Source: Paracoccus bogoriensis
GTDB lineage: Bacteria; Pseudomonadota; Alphaproteobacteria; Rhodobacterales; Rhodobacteraceae
Length of the DNA stretch: 64,000 nucleotides
NCBI RefSeq assembly: GCF_019431455.1
Contig: NZ_JAHYSR010000015.1
Location: forward strand, 1 to 64,000
Reading direction: 5' to 3'
Shown here one piece after another: positions 29,151-38,180 of the stretch (its first letter is position 1; each line of letters begins with the position of its first letter). Both the position numbers and the translations under genes were made by a program. The notes beneath the pieces were generated by a model. That model searched no databases. It was not told the DNA's origin and saw only the letters and a program-made list of their open reading frames with translations.

Positions 29151-31100
29151 ATGAAGAAATCCCCGCGCGAGATCCAGGACAGCAGCCGCATGATCACCCG
29201 CCGAGGGCTGATGCTGGGCGGCATCCAGATCGCCACGGCGGGCGCTCTGGCGATGCAGATGCGGTCGATGCAACTGGACCACGCCGAGGAATTCCGGATG
29301 CTGGCGGACGGCAACTCGATCAAGATCCGCCTGCTGCCGCCCGCGCGCGGCCTGATCTTGGACCGCAATGGCATCGTGATCGCCGGCAACGAGCAGAATT
29401 ACCGCGTCACGCTGACGCGCGAGGAAGCGGGCGGCGATGTCGAGCCGATCCTGCGGCGGTTGGCGCAGATCATCCCGCTCAGCGATGCCCGGATCGAGGA
29501 ATTGCTGGAAGAATTTTCCCGCCGCAGCGCGATCACCCCCATCGTGCTGGCCGACCGCCTGTCCTGGGAAGAATTCAGCGCCATCGCCGTGAACGCGCCC
29601 TCGTTGCCCGGGGTGACGCCGGAATCGGCCCTGTCGCGGCATTACCCGCGGCGGGGCGATTTCGCGCATGTGATGGGCTATGTCGGCCCGGTCAGCGATC
29701 ACGACCTGTCGCGGATCGAAGAGCCCGATCCGGTGCTGCGCCTGCCCGACTTCCAGTTGGGCAAGATCGGCGTCGAAGGAAGGATGGAGGAGATCCTGCG
29801 CGGCAAGGCGGGCGCCCGCCGGGTCGAGGTGAACAGCACCGGCCGCGAGATGCGCGAATTGTCCCGCCAGGAGGGCGAGCAGGGCGCGACGCTGCAACTG
29901 ACCGTCGATGCCGCGCTTCAGAACTATGCCGCGCAGCGCTTGGGTGAGGAAAGCGCCGCCGCCGTGGTGATGGATTGCGAGACGGGCGAACTGGCCGCGA
30001 TCTGTTCGTCGCCAAGCTTCGATCCGAACCTGTTCGTGCGGGGGATTTCCAGCCGCGATTACCGCGCGCTGATGGATCACGATCACCGCCCGCTGGCCGA
30101 CAAGACCGTGCAGGGCGTCTATCCGCCGGGCTCGACCTTCAAGATGATCACGCTGATGGCCGGACTCGAGGCGGGCGTCGTCAATGCCGGCACGCGCTTT
30201 TTCTGCCCGGGCCATACCGAACTGGGCGGGCGTCGTTTTCACTGCTGGCGCCGGGGGGGGCATGGCTCGGTCGATGCGATCAAGAGCCTCGAGGAAAGTT
30301 GCGATGTTTACTATTACGAACTGGCGCAGCGCGTGGGCATCGACCGCATCGCCGAGATGGCGCGCAAGTTCGGCCTGGGGGTGCGCCATGATCTGCCCAT
30401 GTCCGCCGTGGCCGAGGGGATCGCGCCCGACCGCGAGTGGAAGATGCGCCGTCACGGCCAGCCCTGGCAGATCGGCGACAGCCTCAACGCCTCGATCGGG
30501 CAGGGTTATGTGCTGTCCTCGCCGCTGCAACTGGCGGTAATGACGGCCCGCATCGCCAGCGGCCGCGCGGTCGAGCCGCGCCTGATTCGCGCCATAGACG
30601 GCGTCCGCCAGCCCATCCCCGAATGGCCCGAGTTGGAGGGCGTCAGTGCCAATACGCTGCGCGTCACCCGGTTGGGCATGGACGCGGTCATGTATGGCAG
30701 CCGCGGCACGGCACGGGCCAGCCGGATCACGCGCGACGAATGGCGAATGGCGGGCAAGACCGGCACCAGCCAGGTCCGCAACATTACTGCCGCAGAACGC
30801 GCTCGGGGCGTCATCTCGAACGAACAGCTTCCGTGGAACCGCCGCGACCATGCGCTGTTCGTGGCCTATGCCCCGTTCGAGGCGCCGAAATACGCGATTT
30901 CGCTGGTGGTGGAACATGGCGGCGGCGGCTCGACTGCGGCGGCACCCCTGGCGCGCGACATCCTGCTATTCGCGCTGAATGGCGGGTTGCCGCCGCTGGA
31001 CGCGGTGCCTTCTGACCAGCGCGCCGCGATGGAGGCCCGCCACCAGGCCATGGACCTCTTCATCCCCGAGCCCCCCCGCAACGCCCGCACGAGGGTCTGA
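29151..31100 (+). CDS. mrdA: Penicillin-binding protein 2 (elongasome transpeptidase)
   Basis: PBP2 cross-links peptidoglycan during lateral growth, in complex with RodA. The 649 residues include an N-terminal anchor (RRGLMLGGIQIATAGALAMQ), the pedestal domain with RGLILDRNGIVIAGNEQNYR, and the transpeptidase domain. That domain has the SxxK serine motif in VYPPGSTFKMITLMAG, the SxN-equivalent motif as SCD in LEESCDVYYYELAQRVG, and KTG in WRMAGKTGTSQVRN. All key residues are present. It starts 13 bp after mreD and precedes rodA by 3 bp. Confidence 0.95.
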   Translation: MKKSPREIQDSSRMITRRGLMLGGIQIATAGALAMQMRSMQLDHAEEFRMLADGNSIKIRLLPPARGLILDRNGIVIAGNEQNYRVTLTREEAGGDVEPILRRLAQIIPLSDARIEELLEEFSRRSAITPIVLADRLSWEEFSAIAVNAPSLPGVTPESALSRHYPRRGDFAHVMGYVGPVSDHDLSRIEEPDPVLRLPDFQLGKIGVEGRMEEILRGKAGARRVEVNSTGREMRELSRQEGEQGATLQLTVDAALQNYAAQRLGEESAAAVVMDCETGELAAICSSPSFDPNLFVRGISSRDYRALMDHDHRPLADKTVQGVYPPGSTFKMITLMAGLEAGVVNAGTRFFCPGHTELGGRRFHCWRRGGHGSVDAIKSLEESCDVYYYELAQRVGIDRIAEMARKFGLGVRHDLPMSAVAEGIAPDREWKMRRHGQPWQIGDSLNASIGQGYVLSSPLQLAVMTARIASGRAVEPRLIRAIDGVRQPIPEWPELEGVSANTLRVTRLGMDAVMYGSRGTARASRITRDEWRMAGKTGTSQVRNITAAERARGVISNEQLPWNRRDHALFVAYAPFEAPKYAISLVVEHGGGGSTAAAPLARDILLFALNGGLPPLDAVPSDQRAAMEARHQAMDLFIPEPPRNARTRV

Positions 31101-31103
31101 GCC

Positions 31104-32243
31104 ATGGCCTATCTCGACTACAAGGTCGCCCAGATCCCGACCGGCTGGCGCAAGATCCTGCATATCAGCTGGCCGCTGGTTCTTCTGGTCACGGCGGTCT
31201 GCTGCATCGGCTTCGTGATGTTGTACTCCGTGGCGGGCGGACGGCTGGACCTCTGGGCCGAGCCGCAGATGTATCGCTTTGCCGTCGGCATGGTGCTGAT
31301 GATCGGGCTGGCCTTCGTGCCGATGTGGTTCTGGCGCGGCATCTCGGTGGCGGCCTATGTGGTATGTTTCCTGATGCTGGTCGCGGTCGATCTGTTCGGC
31401 GTGATCGGCATGGGCGCGCGGCGCTGGATCGACCTTGGCCCGATCCGCATCCAGCCCTCCGAGCTGATGAAGATCGCGCTCGTCCTGCTGCTGGCGGCCT
31501 ATTACGACTGGCTGGACATCCGCCGCGTCTCAAGGCCCCTCTGGGTGATCATCCCGGCCCTGCTGATCCTTGCGCCGACAGCGCTTGTGCTGATCCAGCC
31601 CGATCTGGGCACCTCGATCATGCTGGTGGCGGGGGGCGCCATCGTGATGTTCGCGGCGGGTGTTTCGCTGTGGTATTTCGCCATCATCGCCGCGGCAGGG
31701 GTGGGGCTGGTGACTGCGGTGCTGAAAAGCCGCGGCACGGAATGGCAGCTTCTCAAGGACTACCAGTATCGCCGGATCGACACCTTTCTGGACCCCTATG
31801 CCGATCCCTTGGGCGCAGGCTACAACATCATCCAGAGCCAGATCGCCTTCGGCTCGGGCGGATGGTCGGGGCGCGGCTTCATGCAGGGCTCGCAATCGCG
31901 GCTGAACTTCCTGCCCGAAAAGCACACCGATTTCATCTTCACCGTGCTGGCCGAGGAATTCGGCTTTGTCGGCGCAATCTCGCTTCTGACCCTCTACATG
32001 CTGATCCTGGGCTTCTGCCTCTATTCGGCGCTGACGAACCGCGACCGCTTCGCCAGCCTGATCACGATCGGCATTTCGGGGACGTTCTTTCTGTATTTCG
32101 CCATCAACATGGCCACGGTGATGGGGCTTCTGCCCGCCAAGGGCTCGCCCCTGCCGCTGGTCAGCTACGGAGGAACCTCGCTGATGATCCTGATGCTGGG
32201 CTTCGGACTGGTCCAGTCCGCGCATGTCCACAGGCCAAGGTGA
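31104..32243 (+). CDS. rodA: Peptidoglycan glycosyltransferase RodA
   Basis: RodA is the SEDS glycosyltransferase that polymerises lipid II during elongation, working with PBP2. The 379 residues have about ten membrane helices. Typical SEDS segments are RRWIDLGPIRIQPSELMKIA near residue 110, LVLIQPDLGTSIMLVAGG, FLPEKHTDFIFTVLAEEFGF containing the catalytic Asp loop, and GLLPAKGSPLPLVSYGGTSL near the end. It overlaps the following ghrA-type gene (TGATG). Confidence 0.95.
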   Translation: MAYLDYKVAQIPTGWRKILHISWPLVLLVTAVCCIGFVMLYSVAGGRLDLWAEPQMYRFAVGMVLMIGLAFVPMWFWRGISVAAYVVCFLMLVAVDLFGVIGMGARRWIDLGPIRIQPSELMKIALVLLLAAYYDWLDIRRVSRPLWVIIPALLILAPTALVLIQPDLGTSIMLVAGGAIVMFAAGVSLWYFAIIAAAGVGLVTAVLKSRGTEWQLLKDYQYRRIDTFLDPYADPLGAGYNIIQSQIAFGSGGWSGRGFMQGSQSRLNFLPEKHTDFIFTVLAEEFGFVGAISLLTLYMLILGFCLYSALTNRDRFASLITIGISGTFFLYFAINMATVMGLLPAKGSPLPLVSYGGTSLMILMLGFGLVQSAHVHRPR

Positions 32244-33145
32244 TGCGCGTCCGTTTCTCTGCCTGCCCGAGGGCCTGGGATGAGTGGGCACCCGCCCTGC
32301 GCGCCGCCTGCCCCGAGATGGTGCTGCAACGCGACGGAGACCCCGCCGCCTTCGACGCGATCATCTACGCGCCGGGCGGTGACATCAAGGATTTCTCGCC
32401 CTATCGCAACGTGCGCCTGGTCCAAAGCCTCTGGGCCGGGGTCGAACGCATCGTGACGAACCCGACCCTGACCCAACCGCTGGCCCGGATGGTCGATCCG
32501 GGTCTTTCGGCGGGCATGGCGGAATACTGCACCGGATGGGCGATGCGCGCGCATCTGGGCATGGACCGCTACGCTCAGGACGGCGTCTGGCGCAACGGCC
32601 AGATCCCGCCGCTTGCGACCGAGCGGCCCGTGACGATCCTCGGCATGGGAGAACTGGGCCGCGCTACGGCCAGCCACCTGCGCGCGATCGGCTTTCCCGT
32701 GACAGGCTTCAGCCGCAGCGGCCGCCCGGTCGAGGGCGTGACCGTCACCTCTGATCTGCCCAAGGCCCTCGCGCAGGCGCAGATTCTGATTGCGCTGTTG
32801 CCCGACACGCCCGACACGCGCAACCTCATGGACGCGGCCAGCCTTGGCCTGCTGCCCAAGGGCGCCTGGCTCATCAACCCGGGGCGGGGCACGCTGATCG
32901 ACGATCGCGCCCTGCTCGACGCTCTGGATACGGGGCATCTGGCCCATGCCGTGCTGGATGTTTTCCGGACCGAACCGCTTCCCGCCGATCACCCCTTCTG
33001 GCATCATGCCGGCGTGACCGTCACCCCCCATATCGCGGCCGAGACAAGGCCCGAAACCGCGGCTCCGGTGGTTGCAGCCAACCTGCGCGCCGCCATGTCG
33101 GGCCAGCCGGTCTTTGGTCTTGTAGATCGTAGCCGAGGATACTGA
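32243..33145 (+). CDS. ghrA: Glyoxylate/hydroxypyruvate reductase A
   Basis: This 300-residue D-2-hydroxyacid dehydrogenase reduces glyoxylate or hydroxypyruvate with NAD(P)H. The NAD-binding glycine motif is ILGMGELGRATASHLRAIGF near residue 135. The substrate-binding region has LVQSLWAGVERI, and catalytic elements appear in LINPGRGTLIDDRALLDALD (Arg), AVLDVFRTEPLPADHPFWHH (Glu) and VTPHIAAETRPE (His). The GTGATGCG junction shows overlap with rodA, so it is translated from the elongasome operon although its chemistry is unrelated. This gene order after rodA recurs in Rhodobacteraceae. Confidence 0.9.
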   Translation: MRVRFSACPRAWDEWAPALRAACPEMVLQRDGDPAAFDAIIYAPGGDIKDFSPYRNVRLVQSLWAGVERIVTNPTLTQPLARMVDPGLSAGMAEYCTGWAMRAHLGMDRYAQDGVWRNGQIPPLATERPVTILGMGELGRATASHLRAIGFPVTGFSRSGRPVEGVTVTSDLPKALAQAQILIALLPDTPDTRNLMDAASLGLLPKGAWLINPGRGTLIDDRALLDALDTGHLAHAVLDVFRTEPLPADHPFWHHAGVTVTPHIAAETRPETAAPVVAANLRAAMSGQPVFGLVDRSRGY

Positions 33146-33171
33146 CGCCCCCCCGGCCCCTTTGCCTTGGG

Positions 33172-33855
33172 TCAAATATCCCCGGAGGAATCCCCGGGAT
33201 GAGGGGCAGCGCTCTCCTCCTGCGTCGCCGCCCGCATGGCCGCCAGTTCGGCGGCTCGCGCGATCCGGTCGGCCATCTTCTTCTCGCGCCGCCGCTGATA
33301 GGCGCGGAAGACCGGCACGGTCAGGTAATGCGTCGCCACCGACACCGCCAAGCCCAGGATCATCCCGCCCACCCAATAGGGCAGGAAGATCTGCTCGTGA
33401 AACTCCCAGAGCCGGTTCCAGTGCGCCGTTTCGGGGCCGAAGATCGACTTGATGTTGTGCCACAGCTCGCTGCTGGCGCGGGTGAATTCGCGAAAGATCA
33501 GATTGGCCGAAGGCTCGCCGGGCAGATCCAGGATACGCCGCCCCAGCCCCACCGCCCCCAGGGCGATGAACGGAAATGTGACCGGATTGCCCACGAAGGT
33601 GGCCAGAAGCGCGGCCAGAACATTGCCACGAATGATCCAGGCCAGCGCCGCAGCGGACAGGAAATGGAACCCGAAAAGCGGCGTGAAGGACACGAAGACC
33701 CCTGCCGCCACGCCACGTGCGATGCGGTGAGGCTGGTCGGGCAGGCGGCGCAGGCGATACAGGATATAGGTTCCGGCTCGGCGCCAGCCGCCGCGAGGAT
33801 AGACGAATTCGCTGGCAATCTGGCCGTAACTGCGAGGCTTCTTGCGCTTGAACAC
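33172..33855 (-). CDS. DUF2062 membrane protein
   Basis: This 227-residue protein belongs to the DUF2062 family. The family core is PHRIARGVAAGVFVSFTPLF followed by GFHFLSAAALAWIIRGNVLA and ALLATFVGNPVTFPFIALGA, giving two or three membrane segments; another lies at YWVGGMILGLAVSVATHYL. The C-terminus is charged and cytoplasmic. No biochemical function is known. It lies 43 bp downstream of the (p)ppGpp gene in the same direction. In related genomes I expect pdxJ to follow, but here the neighbour is the convergent ghrA. Confidence 0.88.
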   Translation of the reverse strand: MFKRKKPRSYGQIASEFVYPRGGWRRAGTYILYRLRRLPDQPHRIARGVAAGVFVSFTPLFGFHFLSAAALAWIIRGNVLAALLATFVGNPVTFPFIALGAVGLGRRILDLPGEPSANLIFREFTRASSELWHNIKSIFGPETAHWNRLWEFHEQIFLPYWVGGMILGLAVSVATHYLTVPVFRAYQRRREKKMADRIARAAELAAMRAATQEESAAPHPGDSSGDI

Positions 33856-33898
33856 GGACCACCCATTGCTTGGGACGGACGGCCCGTCGGGGCCGCCT

Positions 33899-36013
33899 TC
33901 AGGGTTTCAGCGCCGGGTCGCGAATCCGCGCCACTTGCGCCACATCGCTTTCCGCTTCCAGCGCGGTCAGCAGCTTGTGCAGATGCTCGTGATCGCGCAG
34001 CTCGACCTCGACCTCGATACGGTAAAAGTCCGGCTTGCGATCAATGAACTCGAGGTTCGAGATATTCGCCCCCTGCCCGCCGATCAAGCTGCAGATGCGC
34101 CCAAGCACCCCGGCATCGTGACGGATCGTCAGGCTCAGCATCGTGGAATAGGCCGCTGGATGGCGCCCTTCGCGCCATTGCAGATCGACCCAACGCCCTG
34201 GCTGATCCTCGAATTCGGCCAGGACCGGGCAGTCGATGGCGTGAATGACCACGCCCGCCCCGCGATAGGTGATGCCGACGATCCGTTCGCCTGGCAAGGG
34301 GTTGCAGCAGGGGGCGCGCTTGAAATTGGCATCCGCTTCGAGGCCCGCAATGGGACGACGCGAATCGATCTCGTCGCCGTGATTGGCCAGTTCGGGATAA
34401 AGCAGTTCCAGCACTTCCTTGGCCGAATTTTCGGCGCTGCCGATCCGGGCCAGAAGATCCTCGGCCGAGGGCAGGCCCATCTGCCGCGCGGCGGTGCGCA
34501 GCGCCTTGTCCGTGACCTTGCGTCCGACATGCTCGAAGCAGACGCGCACCAGTTCGCGCCCCAGCCGCATGAAGCGGTCGCGGTCCTCTTCGCGCAAGCT
34601 GCGCCGGATCGCGGCCTTGGCGCGGCCTGTCACCACGATGTCGAGCCAGGTCGCTTGCGGTCGCTGCCCCGAGGCCGAAATGATCTCCACGGATTGCCCG
34701 TTCTTCAGCCGCGTCCAAAGCGGCACGCGGATGCCGTCCACCTTGGCGCCGACACAGGAACTGCCCAGCCTTGTGTGAATCGCATAGGCGAAGTCGATCG
34801 GAGTCGCGCCCTTGGGCAGTTGCAGCACATCGCCCTTGGGCGTGAAGCAGAAGACCTGATCCTGATACATCTCGAGCTTCACATGCTCGAGGAATTCGTT
34901 GTGGTCCTCGCTGTCGAAGCGGTCGGTCAGCTGCGCGATCCAGGCGGCCGGATCGACGGCAAAGGGGTTCCGCGCGCGCACGCCGTCACGATAAGCCCAA
35001 TGCGCGGCCACCCCGGCCTCGGCGACCTCATGCATCTGGCGGGTGCGGATCTGCACCTCGACCCGCTTGCCATCGCGACCCGAAACCGTTGTGTGGATCG
35101 AGCGGTAGCCGTTCGATTTCGGCTGGCTGATATAATCCTTGAACCGTCCCGGCACGGCGCGCCAGCGATGGTGGATCACGCCAAGCGAGCGGTAGCAATC
35201 CATCTCGGATGTGGTGATGATGCGAAAGCCGTAGATGTCGGACAGGCGCGAGAAGGAAAGCTGCTTTTCCTGCATCTTGCGCCAGATACTGAAGGGCTTT
35301 TTCGCACGCCCGAAAACGGTCGCCTCGATTCCCTCGCGCTCCAGTTCGGCCCGGATATCGGCGGTGATCTGGCCGATGATGTCGCCGCTGTCGCGCTGCA
35401 TACTGACGAAGCGCCGGATGATGGACTTGCGCGCTTCGGGATTGATGACCTTGAAGGCCAGATCCTCGAGCTCTTCGCGCATCCATTGCATCCCCATCCG
35501 CCCCGCCAGCGGAGCGTAGATGTCCATCGTCTCGCGCGCTTTCTTGACCTGCTTTTCCGGCTTCATCGAGCGGATGGTGCGCATGTTGTGCAACCGGTCG
35601 GCCAGCTTGACCAGGATCACGCGCAGATCGCGCGACATGGCCATGAACAGCTTGCGGAAGTTCTCGGCCTGTTTGGACTGGGCGCTGGACAATTCCAGAT
35701 TGGTCAGCTTGGTCACGCCATCGACCAGATCGGCGATTTCCTCGCCGAACAATGCCGCAACCTCGGCCTTGGTCGAGCGCGTGTCCTCGATCGTGTCATG
35801 CAGCAGGGCGGTGACGATGGTCGCATCGTCCAGCCGCATCTCGGTCAGAATGGCCGCGACGGCAACCGGATGGGTAAAGTAGGGCTCGCCCGAGTGACGA
35901 AACTGCCCTTCGTGCATCCGCATCCCGTATTCGTAGGCATCGCGGATCAGGGTGGCATTGCTGCGCGGATTGTAGTTGCGCACCAACGCCAGAAGGTCTT
36001 CGACGTCGATCAT
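33899..36013 (-). CDS. Bifunctional (p)ppGpp synthetase/hydrolase (Rel/SpoT)
   Basis: This enzyme makes and degrades the stringent-response alarmone. The 704 residues show an intact hydrolase HD domain (HSGEPYFTHPVAVAAILTEM, LLHDTIEDTRSTKAEV) and an intact synthetase domain with KKPFSIWRKMQEKQLSFSRL, IYGFRIITTSEMDCYRSLGV and KSNGYRSIHTTVSGRDGKRV. A TGS domain (VFCFTPKGDVLQLPKGATPI) and a C-terminal ACT domain (MLSLTIRHDAGVLGRICSLI) follow. Alphaproteobacteria usually have only this one long Rel. It sits just downstream of rpoZ, the common arrangement. Confidence 0.95.
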   Translation of the reverse strand: MIDVEDLLALVRNYNPRSNATLIRDAYEYGMRMHEGQFRHSGEPYFTHPVAVAAILTEMRLDDATIVTALLHDTIEDTRSTKAEVAALFGEEIADLVDGVTKLTNLELSSAQSKQAENFRKLFMAMSRDLRVILVKLADRLHNMRTIRSMKPEKQVKKARETMDIYAPLAGRMGMQWMREELEDLAFKVINPEARKSIIRRFVSMQRDSGDIIGQITADIRAELEREGIEATVFGRAKKPFSIWRKMQEKQLSFSRLSDIYGFRIITTSEMDCYRSLGVIHHRWRAVPGRFKDYISQPKSNGYRSIHTTVSGRDGKRVEVQIRTRQMHEVAEAGVAAHWAYRDGVRARNPFAVDPAAWIAQLTDRFDSEDHNEFLEHVKLEMYQDQVFCFTPKGDVLQLPKGATPIDFAYAIHTRLGSSCVGAKVDGIRVPLWTRLKNGQSVEIISASGQRPQATWLDIVVTGRAKAAIRRSLREEDRDRFMRLGRELVRVCFEHVGRKVTDKALRTAARQMGLPSAEDLLARIGSAENSAKEVLELLYPELANHGDEIDSRRPIAGLEADANFKRAPCCNPLPGERIVGITYRGAGVVIHAIDCPVLAEFEDQPGRWVDLQWREGRHPAAYSTMLSLTIRHDAGVLGRICSLIGGQGANISNLEFIDRKPDFYRIEVEVELRDHEHLHKLLTALEAESDVAQVARIRDPALKP

Positions 36014-36057
36014 CTTGCTGCCGAAGACCTCTGCTTGCTGTTCCTGCCGTGGTTCTT

Positions 36058-36414
36058 TCAGTTGCGCTGGTTGGCTTCCAGCATCATGCGCAGCATACGC
36101 TCTTCGGATTCCTCGTCGGCGGGACGGGGGCGATCCACCTCGGCGCCGAGAAGCAGAGCCATCGCGTCTTCTTCGGGCTCGTCCACCTCGATCTGGGTCT
36201 GGGTGGCTTCGATCATCCGCTCGCGCAGCTCGTCAACGGGCTGGGTTTCCTCGGCAATTTCACGCAGCGCGACGACGGGGTTCTTGTCGTTGTCGCGGTC
36301 CACGGTGATCGGGCTTCCCGCCGCGATCTCGCGCGCGCGATGCGCGGCCAGCATCACCAGATCAAACCGGTTGGGAACCTTGTCGACGCAGTCTTCAACC
36401 GTAACGCGGGCCAT
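36058..36414 (-). CDS. rpoZ: RNA polymerase omega subunit
   Basis: Omega helps assemble RNA polymerase by binding beta-prime, and with Rel-made ppGpp it contributes to the stringent response. The 118 residues start [20 protein letters not shown] followed by [20 protein letters not shown] and [14 protein letters not shown], the conserved omega core. The acidic tail ([20 protein letters not shown]) is usual in alphaproteobacteria. It lies 44 bp upstream of the Rel gene and 71 bp downstream of folK. Confidence 0.95.
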   Translation of the reverse strand: MARVTVEDCVDKVPNRFDLVMLAAHRAREIAAGSPITVDRDNDKNPVVALREIAEETQPVDELRERMIEATQTQIEVDEPEEDAMALLLGAEVDRPRPADEESEERMLRMMLEANQRN

Positions 36415-36485
36415 GAATCACCTGTGCAGTTGCGAATCGGATATTCCGGGCGAAACCGGACTAGTGGTCGGCATCCGGACGAATG

Positions 36486-37085
36486 TCAAGCCAAAGCCCC
36501 CGAATCACCCGGATCGAGGGGGTGCATCCCGGCCAATTCCTCGGGGCCGAGCGCCGCCAGCATCTGCGCCACGCTGCGCCCGGTCAGCGGATGGCGCCAG
36601 TCGGGCGCGATCTCGGCCAGAGGAGCAAGGACGAAGCCGCGATCCTGCATCCGGGGATGGGGCAGAATCAGCCGGTCCGGCGCAACGCGGCCCTGATCCT
36701 GCGGCGCAAGGCCGATCCAGTGGCGCAAGTGCGACTCGTCGGGCAGGATCAGTCCGTCCAGCGCAATCAGGTCCAGATCCAGCACCCGCGCCGTCCATCG
36801 CCCGGTCGAGCGGTCGCGCCCGGCTCGCGCCTCGATCGCGTGCAGCCGCGCCAGCAGCGCCTCGGCCGGCAGGCTGGTGCGGATCAGCGCGACCGCATTG
36901 GCAAAATCGGGGCCAGAGCCGGGCGGATAGGCGGGCGTCCGCCAGAAACGGCTGAGCGCCGTGATTGAAATATCTGGTTCGGCGTGCAGAATGCTGACGG
37001 TCTCGTGCAGCTTGACCATGGGGCCCTGCGCGAGCGAGGGGAGGTTCGCGCCCAGGGCGACTATACCAGAAGACAGGTTAACCAT
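36486..37085 (-). CDS. folK: 2-amino-4-hydroxy-6-hydroxymethyldihydropteridine pyrophosphokinase
   Basis: FolK (HPPK) adds pyrophosphate to the pterin alcohol in folate synthesis. The 199 residues have [14 protein letters not shown] near the start, the [20 protein letters not shown] loop, and the diagnostic signature [20 protein letters not shown] followed by [20 protein letters not shown]. The ATG at 37085 has AAGGAG only about 2 bases before it, an unusually tight spacing, but no better in-frame start exists. It is upstream of rpoZ on the same strand and divergent from the NYN gene. Confidence 0.93.
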   Translation of the reverse strand: MVNLSSGIVALGANLPSLAQGPMVKLHETVSILHAEPDISITALSRFWRTPAYPPGSGPDFANAVALIRTSLPAEALLARLHAIEARAGRDRSTGRWTARVLDLDLIALDGLILPDESHLRHWIGLAPQDQGRVAPDRLILPHPRMQDRGFVLAPLAEIAPDWRHPLTGRSVAQMLAALGPEELAGMHPLDPGDSGALA

Positions 37086-37189
37086 TCTCTCCTTCCCGTC
37101 CTACAAAGCGTGGCCGGGGCAATGGTCGGATCCCTCACTCCGGTCGCCCCAGGCTGTCCATCAGCAAGACTTATTGAAGGCAACACCGC

Positions 37190-37741
37190 ATGTTCTACAA
37201 GGATGACCGCCTGGCGATCTTCATAGATGGGGCAAACCTCTATGCAGCATCCAAGGCTCTTGGCTTCGACATTGATTACAAGCTCTTGCGACAGGAGTTC
37301 GACCGACGTGGCAAGCTGATGCGCGCCTATTACTACACTGCCCTGATCGAGGGTGAGGAATATTCCCCCATCCGGCCCCTGGTGGACTGGCTGCATTACA
37401 ACGGCTATTGCGTCGTCACCAAGCCGGCCCGCGAATACACGGACGCGCTTGGGCGCCGCAAGGTCAAGGGCAATATGGATATCGAACTGGCCGTGACCGC
37501 GATGGAACTGGCGCCGCGGCTGGATCATGCCGTGCTGTTTTCCGGCGACGGCGACTTTCGGCCGCTGGTCGAGGCGTTGCAGCGCCAGGGCGTGCGGGTC
37601 TCGGTCTGTTCGACCATCCGCAGCCAGCCGCCAATGATCGCAGACGACCTGCGCCGCCAGGCCGACAACTTCATCGAACTGGATGCGCTGCGCGAGATCA
37701 TCGGCCGCCCCCCGCGCGAGACGGCCCCGCAAGAGGGCTGA
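37190..37741 (+). CDS. NYN-domain (LabA/DUF88-like) protein
   Basis: This 183-residue protein is a PIN-like NYN domain, a fold often acting as a metal-dependent ribonuclease. The acidic motifs are present: RLAIFIDGANLYAASKALGF at the start, KVKGNMDIELAVTAMELAPR in the middle, and DHAVLFSGDGDFRPLVEALQ near residue 120. Proteins of this LabA-like type are widespread in Rhodobacteraceae and no specific RNA target is established here. It is divergent from folK and ends 53 bp before the convergent tRNA-Leu gene, sharing a strong terminator with it. Confidence 0.88.
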   Translation: MFYKDDRLAIFIDGANLYAASKALGFDIDYKLLRQEFDRRGKLMRAYYYTALIEGEEYSPIRPLVDWLHYNGYCVVTKPAREYTDALGRRKVKGNMDIELAVTAMELAPRLDHAVLFSGDGDFRPLVEALQRQGVRVSVCSTIRSQPPMIADDLRRQADNFIELDALREIIGRPPRETAPQEG

Positions 37742-37748
37742 GACAAAC

Positions 37749-37789
37749 CCGCCGCCCCCGGCGACAGGGGCGGCCGACGGGGGCGGCGG
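37749..37789. terminator. Bidirectional terminator between NYN gene and tRNA-Leu
   Basis: CCGCCGCCCCCG (37749-37760) and CGGGGGCGGCGG (37778-37789) form a perfect 12-bp stem around a 17-nt loop. On the minus strand GTTTGT follows the stem. It starts 5 bases after the tRNA 3' end on that strand and 8 bases after the NYN stop on the other, so it can end both transcripts. Confidence 0.75.
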
Positions 37790-37793
37790 CTTG

Positions 37794-38105
37794 TGGTGCG
37801 GACGGCGGGACTCGAACCCGCACTTCCTTGCGGAAAACAGATTTTCATACCACTTCGGCTTTCGCCGCCGGGTGCTGTGCGACCCGTTCGTGGTCTGGAC
37901 TATCCCTTCGCCATGGCCCGAAGGCTTTAGGCGCCGCCCGTCTAGTCTCTACACCTTCCCCGTTTCCGGGGCTTGGCTCGGGATCGGCACGGGCGCAAGC
38001 GCCCAGAGCTTTCCCCGAATTTGAGCGGTTCTGCACCGGGGGTTTCCCCGACCGGGCACTCCAATCGTCAAAGTCTGCTGCGTCTACCGGTTTCGCCACG
38101 TCCGC
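37794..38105 (-). tRNA. tRNA-Leu(UAA), interrupted by a group I intron
   Basis: The 5' exon is 38105-38071 (35 nt) and the 3' exon is 37845-37794 (52 nt, with an encoded CCA). Acceptor strands GCGGACG and CGTCCGC pair perfectly. The D arm is GCG...CGC with AAACCGGTAGA as loop. The anticodon stem pairs GCAGA with TCTGT across the splice junction, and the loop reads CTT from the 5' exon and AAAA from the 3' exon, giving UAA with the intron after U34. A long variable arm (TTCC-GCAA-GGAA) and the T arm GCGGGTTCGAGTCCCGC make it a class II leucine tRNA of 87 nt when spliced. It lies 75 bp beyond the arginase gene. Confidence 0.93.
37846..38070 (-). ncRNA. Group I intron (IC3-like) in the tRNA-Leu(UAA) anticodon loop
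   Basis: This 225-nt intron has the conserved core of self-splicing group I introns. On the minus strand it contains a P-like AAATTCGGGGAAA, the R element GAGACTAGACGGG (complement of 37937-37949) and the S element GGATAGTCC (complement of 37897-37905), which pair to form P7. The 5' exon end ACTT can pair with GAGT about 11 nt into the intron, giving the required U-G wobble at the splice site. The intron ends in G at 37846. Location after U34 and the motif order match cyanobacterial and plastid tRNA-Leu introns. There is no ORF inside. Confidence 0.9.
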
Positions 38106-38180
38106 ATGGCTTGCCTCATGCCACAGACGGGCGGCCGATGCGACAGGAAAGTGGTGATCGCGCGCAAGGGCTTGGCGGCC

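Noticed and set aside
33146-33198. Hairpin terminator between ghrA and DUF2062
   Set aside because: The CCCCGG repeats there are direct rather than inverted, so only a 4-bp stem can form.
33842-36955. 1037-codon plus-strand open frame
   Set aside because: It covers the antisense of the Rel/SpoT, rpoZ and folK genes, all of which have intact motifs, and has no recognisable domain itself.
37845-38099. 84-codon minus-strand frame over the tRNA-Leu locus
   Set aside because: It runs through the tRNA exon and the intron core; group I intron and tRNA features explain the sequence fully. It is also not a homing endonuclease.
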